The position numbers and the translations under genes were made by a program. Under the pieces are notes generated by a model. It saw only the letters and a list, made by a program, of their open reading frames with translations, had not been told where the DNA came from and made no database searches. A stretch of 7,785 nucleotides of DNA from Zeimonas sp964481165. GTDB lineage: Bacteria > Pseudomonadota > Gammaproteobacteria > Burkholderiales > Burkholderiaceae_E. Location of the stretch: assembly GCA_964481165.1 (NCBI GenBank), contig CAYZYC010000109.1, positions 1-7,785 of the forward strand, written 5' to 3'. Every line of letters starts with the position of its first letter. Positions within the stretch are counted from its first letter, which is position 1. Positions 5,932 to 7,785 of this stretch are shown here, piece after piece.

Positions 5932-6571
5932 GTGAACACGAGCACCGTCCGATCCGGCAAGCGCAAGACCGGCGAGGCGCGCGGACCGTTTCGCCGGCTG
6001 CTGGCCGTGCCTGGCTTCGTTGCGAAGGTCGTGGTCGTCGCATGGGCCGCGCTCGCGCTCCATTTCTCGAACCTGCCGTGGGCNNNNNNNNNNNNNNNNN
6101 NNNNNNNNNNNNNNNNNNNNNNNNNNNNNNNNNNNNNNNNNNNNNNNNNNNNNNNNNNNNNNNNNNNNNNNNNNNNNNNNNNNGCTCGCCGAGCGCGCCG
6201 AGTTCTATCACCTGCTGAGCAACAGCTGCACGATCAACATCGTGCGTTACGCGAACGCCGCGGGGCGCAAGGGCCGCTTCGATTTCCGCCATCTCCTCAA
6301 CGGCCTCGTCGACCGCTACATATTCGCCGCCGGCGTCGTCGATACCGATCTTCCGTTCGACGAGCTGCGGGCGCGTTCGCGCATCACCGCCGCCGCGAAG
6401 GCGGCAGGCAACGGTGCGGACTTCTCGCACCGGATACGCGCCGGACTGCCTACCGATCTTCCGCGCCGGGTCGCGCAGCCCCGGAGCGAGCCGAACATCG
6501 ACCCGGGCACGATCACCGCGACTGGCGTCGGCACGGCGCCGACGATCCCGGCCATCACGATGTCGCGATGA
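5932..6571 (+). CDS. DUF4105 (Lnb N-terminal periplasmic domain-like) membrane protein, interrupted by the 100-N assembly gap
   Basis: The left part (5932-6083) encodes a basic leader (RSGKRKTGEARGPFRRLL) and then a hydrophobic membrane segment FVAKVVVVAWAALALHFSNL ending LPWA, the usual N-terminus of proteobacterial DUF4105 proteins. The right part (6185-6571, 128 residues) has the domain's core, EFYHLLSNSCTINIVRY with the conserved Cys at residue 15 after the gap, then LPFDELRARSRI and FSHRIRAGLP near the C-terminus. The two parts are in different frames (5932 frame left, 6185 frame right) only because the N run has an arbitrary length, so a frameshift should not be inferred. Homologues are usually somewhat over 300 residues, so roughly 100-150 residues, including any upstream catalytic His, are probably missing. 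The domain is a papain-like Cys-His fold facing the periplasm, related to lipoprotein N-acyltransferase Lnb of Bacteroidetes; the activity of proteobacterial members is not known to me. The GTG at 5932 is a guess; a GTG at 5815 is also in frame. Confidence 0.8.
6084..6183. other. Assembly gap (100 N)
   Basis: Exactly 100 N bases, the conventional placeholder for a scaffold join of unknown size. It falls inside the DUF4105 coding region, and the coding frame differs on its two sides. From the missing part of the domain the true distance is probably several hundred bases, but that is inferred. A join of two unrelated contigs is unlikely because both sides belong to the same protein family. Confidence 0.98.
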
Positions 6572-6589
6572 CGCTCGCGGCGGGTCGCG

Positions 6590-7696
6590 CTACCGCATGT
6601 GGCGTGACTCGAGCTGCGCGAGTACCACTTCGCCGCTGTCGTCGAGCAGATCGAGGCGATCGCCGAAGATCCGCCAGCGGCGGACTGCGCCGAGCATGTC
6701 GAGAATCGCGCGTTCCTGCTCCATCCCGTGTACGCACATCATCATCGTTCCCGCGAGCTGGGAAAGCGACAGCCGATCGCCATCGACCGAGTAGCCGCCG
6801 ATGATCCGGTTGCACCCGCCCGAGCCGGCCACCCGTTTGTCCCGCGGCCGAAGGATCAGGTGCGGCTCCGCTTGCTGCCCGTCCACCGTGACGGGCGAGC
6901 CGCGCACGTTCAGCAGTTTCCAGTACGTGTTCTCGAGCGGCGCCTGCGCGAGCGGTCCGCTGCAGCCGTGACCCGCCTGCACGGCGACGAAGCGCTCGAC
7001 GACCAGCATCGGCCGCGCCGGCCCTTCCGTGAACACCCGCGATTCGACCCGCCCGTCGACGGTGGCCAGCACCGGGATGCCGGGGGCCGGCCGGGTCTTC
7101 AGGTACGCCGATTCGAGCGCTGCGTTGTCGCCTTCGGTCGCCACCATCAGGCGTTGCCCGCTGCGGCAATCGACGAAGCTGCCGGCATCGGCCATGTACG
7201 TATACCTGCCGCGCAGGCGCTGCGCCGATGCAGCGGCGCCCGCGCCCGCGCGCACCAACCGCAGTTCGACGGGCTGCCCCGCCGGCAGCGATACCGGGTA
7301 CGCGGTGTCGGTCGTGAAGAGCAGCCGGCCTTCGTGCATGACCCGCGCCCGCACGACATGGCGATTGCGTGCCTGCACGCGCGACGGATCGTAGGGAATC
7401 GAGAATCGGATCGGCGGCGCGCCCGGTGTCTCGATGCGGGTCCGGCCGATGACCTCGGAGCGGGCATCGGCGCGCGAGACGTCTTCGAGTGTCGCCTCGA
7501 ACGACGCACCGGGCGGCAGGCTCATGCGTTCGCGCCAGCTCGCCGTCCCCGAGACGGTGGCCGTGCCGATCCCGCCCGGGTTGCCGGAAGCCGAGGATCC
7601 GCCGGAATCGGAAGGCGCCGCGCAGCCTGCGGCAAGCATCGCCGAGGCGAAACAGAACGACGGAAGGGCAAGCGACAGCGATCGGAGTCTGTTCAC
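6590..7696 (-). CDS. Outer-membrane lipoprotein with YbaY-like, NlpE-like and META domains
   Basis: A complete 368-residue lipoprotein. A basic start (MNRLRSL) and a hydrophobic segment end at the lipobox-like LAAGC, so C25 would be lipidated; a low-complexity Ser/Gly linker follows (29-45). Residues about 46-148 resemble the YbaY domain (TASWRERMSLPPGASFEATL, then IETPGAPPIRFSIPYD). Residues about 162-245 resemble the NlpE-like domain (GRYTYMADAGSFVDCRSGQR). Residues about 256-363 form a META/HslJ domain (NTYWKLL, GSGGCNRIIGGY, and MMMC). C295 and C321 are the usual META cysteine pair; C177 and C245 could form another disulfide. META and NlpE domains are linked to envelope stress and tolerance of toxic compounds, but no specific function can be assigned. 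The GTG start at 7696 has an ideal GGAGG five bases upstream. Its 3' end lies 18 bp from the convergent DUF4105 gene with no hairpin between. The domain order is read from memory of the families, so the boundaries are approximate. Confidence 0.85.
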   Translation of the reverse strand: MNRLRSLSLALPSFCFASAMLAAGCAAPSDSGGSSASGNPGGIGTATVSGTASWRERMSLPPGASFEATLEDVSRADARSEVIGRTRIETPGAPPIRFSIPYDPSRVQARNRHVVRARVMHEGRLLFTTDTAYPVSLPAGQPVELRLVRAGAGAAASAQRLRGRYTYMADAGSFVDCRSGQRLMVATEGDNAALESAYLKTRPAPGIPVLATVDGRVESRVFTEGPARPMLVVERFVAVQAGHGCSGPLAQAPLENTYWKLLNVRGSPVTVDGQQAEPHLILRPRDKRVAGSGGCNRIIGGYSVDGDRLSLSQLAGTMMMCVHGMEQERAILDMLGAVRRWRIFGDRLDLLDDSGEVVLAQLESRHMR

Positions 7697-7785
7697 GACG
7701 GCCTCCGCGATTTCGTGTGCCGCACGGGCGGCCGCGCGACTTGCCGACCCTGCGCTCGTGTGCGCGGACAGTCAAGATCGCGCAG

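Noticed and set aside
5771..6430. Minus-strand open frame spanning the N gap
   Set aside because: It is held open by unknown bases and lies antisense to the DUF4105 coding region on both sides.
6555..7775. 406-codon minus-strand frame overlapping the lipoprotein gene
   Set aside because: It is arginine-rich with no motifs; the neighbouring frame has a signal peptide, a lipobox, a META domain and a strong Shine-Dalgarno.
7747..7775. TTGACT (minus strand, 7775-7770) as a -35 box for the lipoprotein gene
   Set aside because: The -35 match is good, but the sequence 17 bases downstream (CAGGGT) is a poor -10, and neighbouring spacings are no better.

Overview
The window is a high-GC (by eye about 65-70%) bacterial draft contig. 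Codon use is dominated by G/C third positions. The gene set (a DUF4105 membrane protein, a YbaY/NlpE/META-type lipoprotein, exonuclease III, and salicylyl-CoA/2-aminobenzoyl-CoA-type flavin monooxygenase chemistry) fits a betaproteobacterium, probably Burkholderiales. That placement is inferred from gene types only. A run of exactly 100 N at 6084-6183 is a scaffold gap of arbitrary length.

Left half (1-4894): an aromatic-acid locus. On the minus strand, reading right to left, lie a class I (NifS/IscS-like) cysteine desulfurase (3657-2464), an EntE/DhbE-like aryl-acid adenylating enzyme (2388-739), and the N-terminal 241 residues of an Old Yellow Enzyme (OYE)/2,4-dienoyl-CoA reductase-like flavoprotein that runs off the left edge (725-1). 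Only 13 bp separate the ligase from the OYE gene, so they are almost certainly co-transcribed. A weak promoter lies between the desulfurase and the ligase. Divergent from the desulfurase, across a 100-bp intergenic region, is a 378-residue FAD monooxygenase on the plus strand (3758-4894). It resembles salicylyl-CoA 5-hydroxylase and the N-terminal half of 2-aminobenzoyl-CoA monooxygenase/reductase. Together the genes suggest a route in which an ortho-substituted benzoate is adenylated (and perhaps thioesterified), attacked by a flavin monooxygenase and reduced by an OYE. In 2-aminobenzoyl-CoA monooxygenase/reductase the last two activities sit on one polypeptide; here they are separate genes.

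Right half (4895-7785): apparently unrelated housekeeping and envelope genes. Exonuclease III (5741-4947, minus) converges on the monooxygenase across a short GC-rich hairpin. A DUF4105 (Lnb N-terminal-type) membrane protein runs rightwards (about 5932-6571) but is interrupted by the N gap, so its middle is missing and its frame differs on the two sides. It converges, 18 bp away, on a minus-strand lipoprotein (7696-6590) that combines YbaY-like, NlpE-like and META domains. The 190-bp region between exonuclease III and the DUF4105 gene holds a perfect 15-bp palindrome that could be an operator.

No RNA genes, insertion sequences, CRISPR arrays or phage genes were seen. The best candidate for something undescribed is the aryl-ligase/OYE/cysteine desulfurase/monooxygenase cluster; its substrate and end product cannot be settled from this window.
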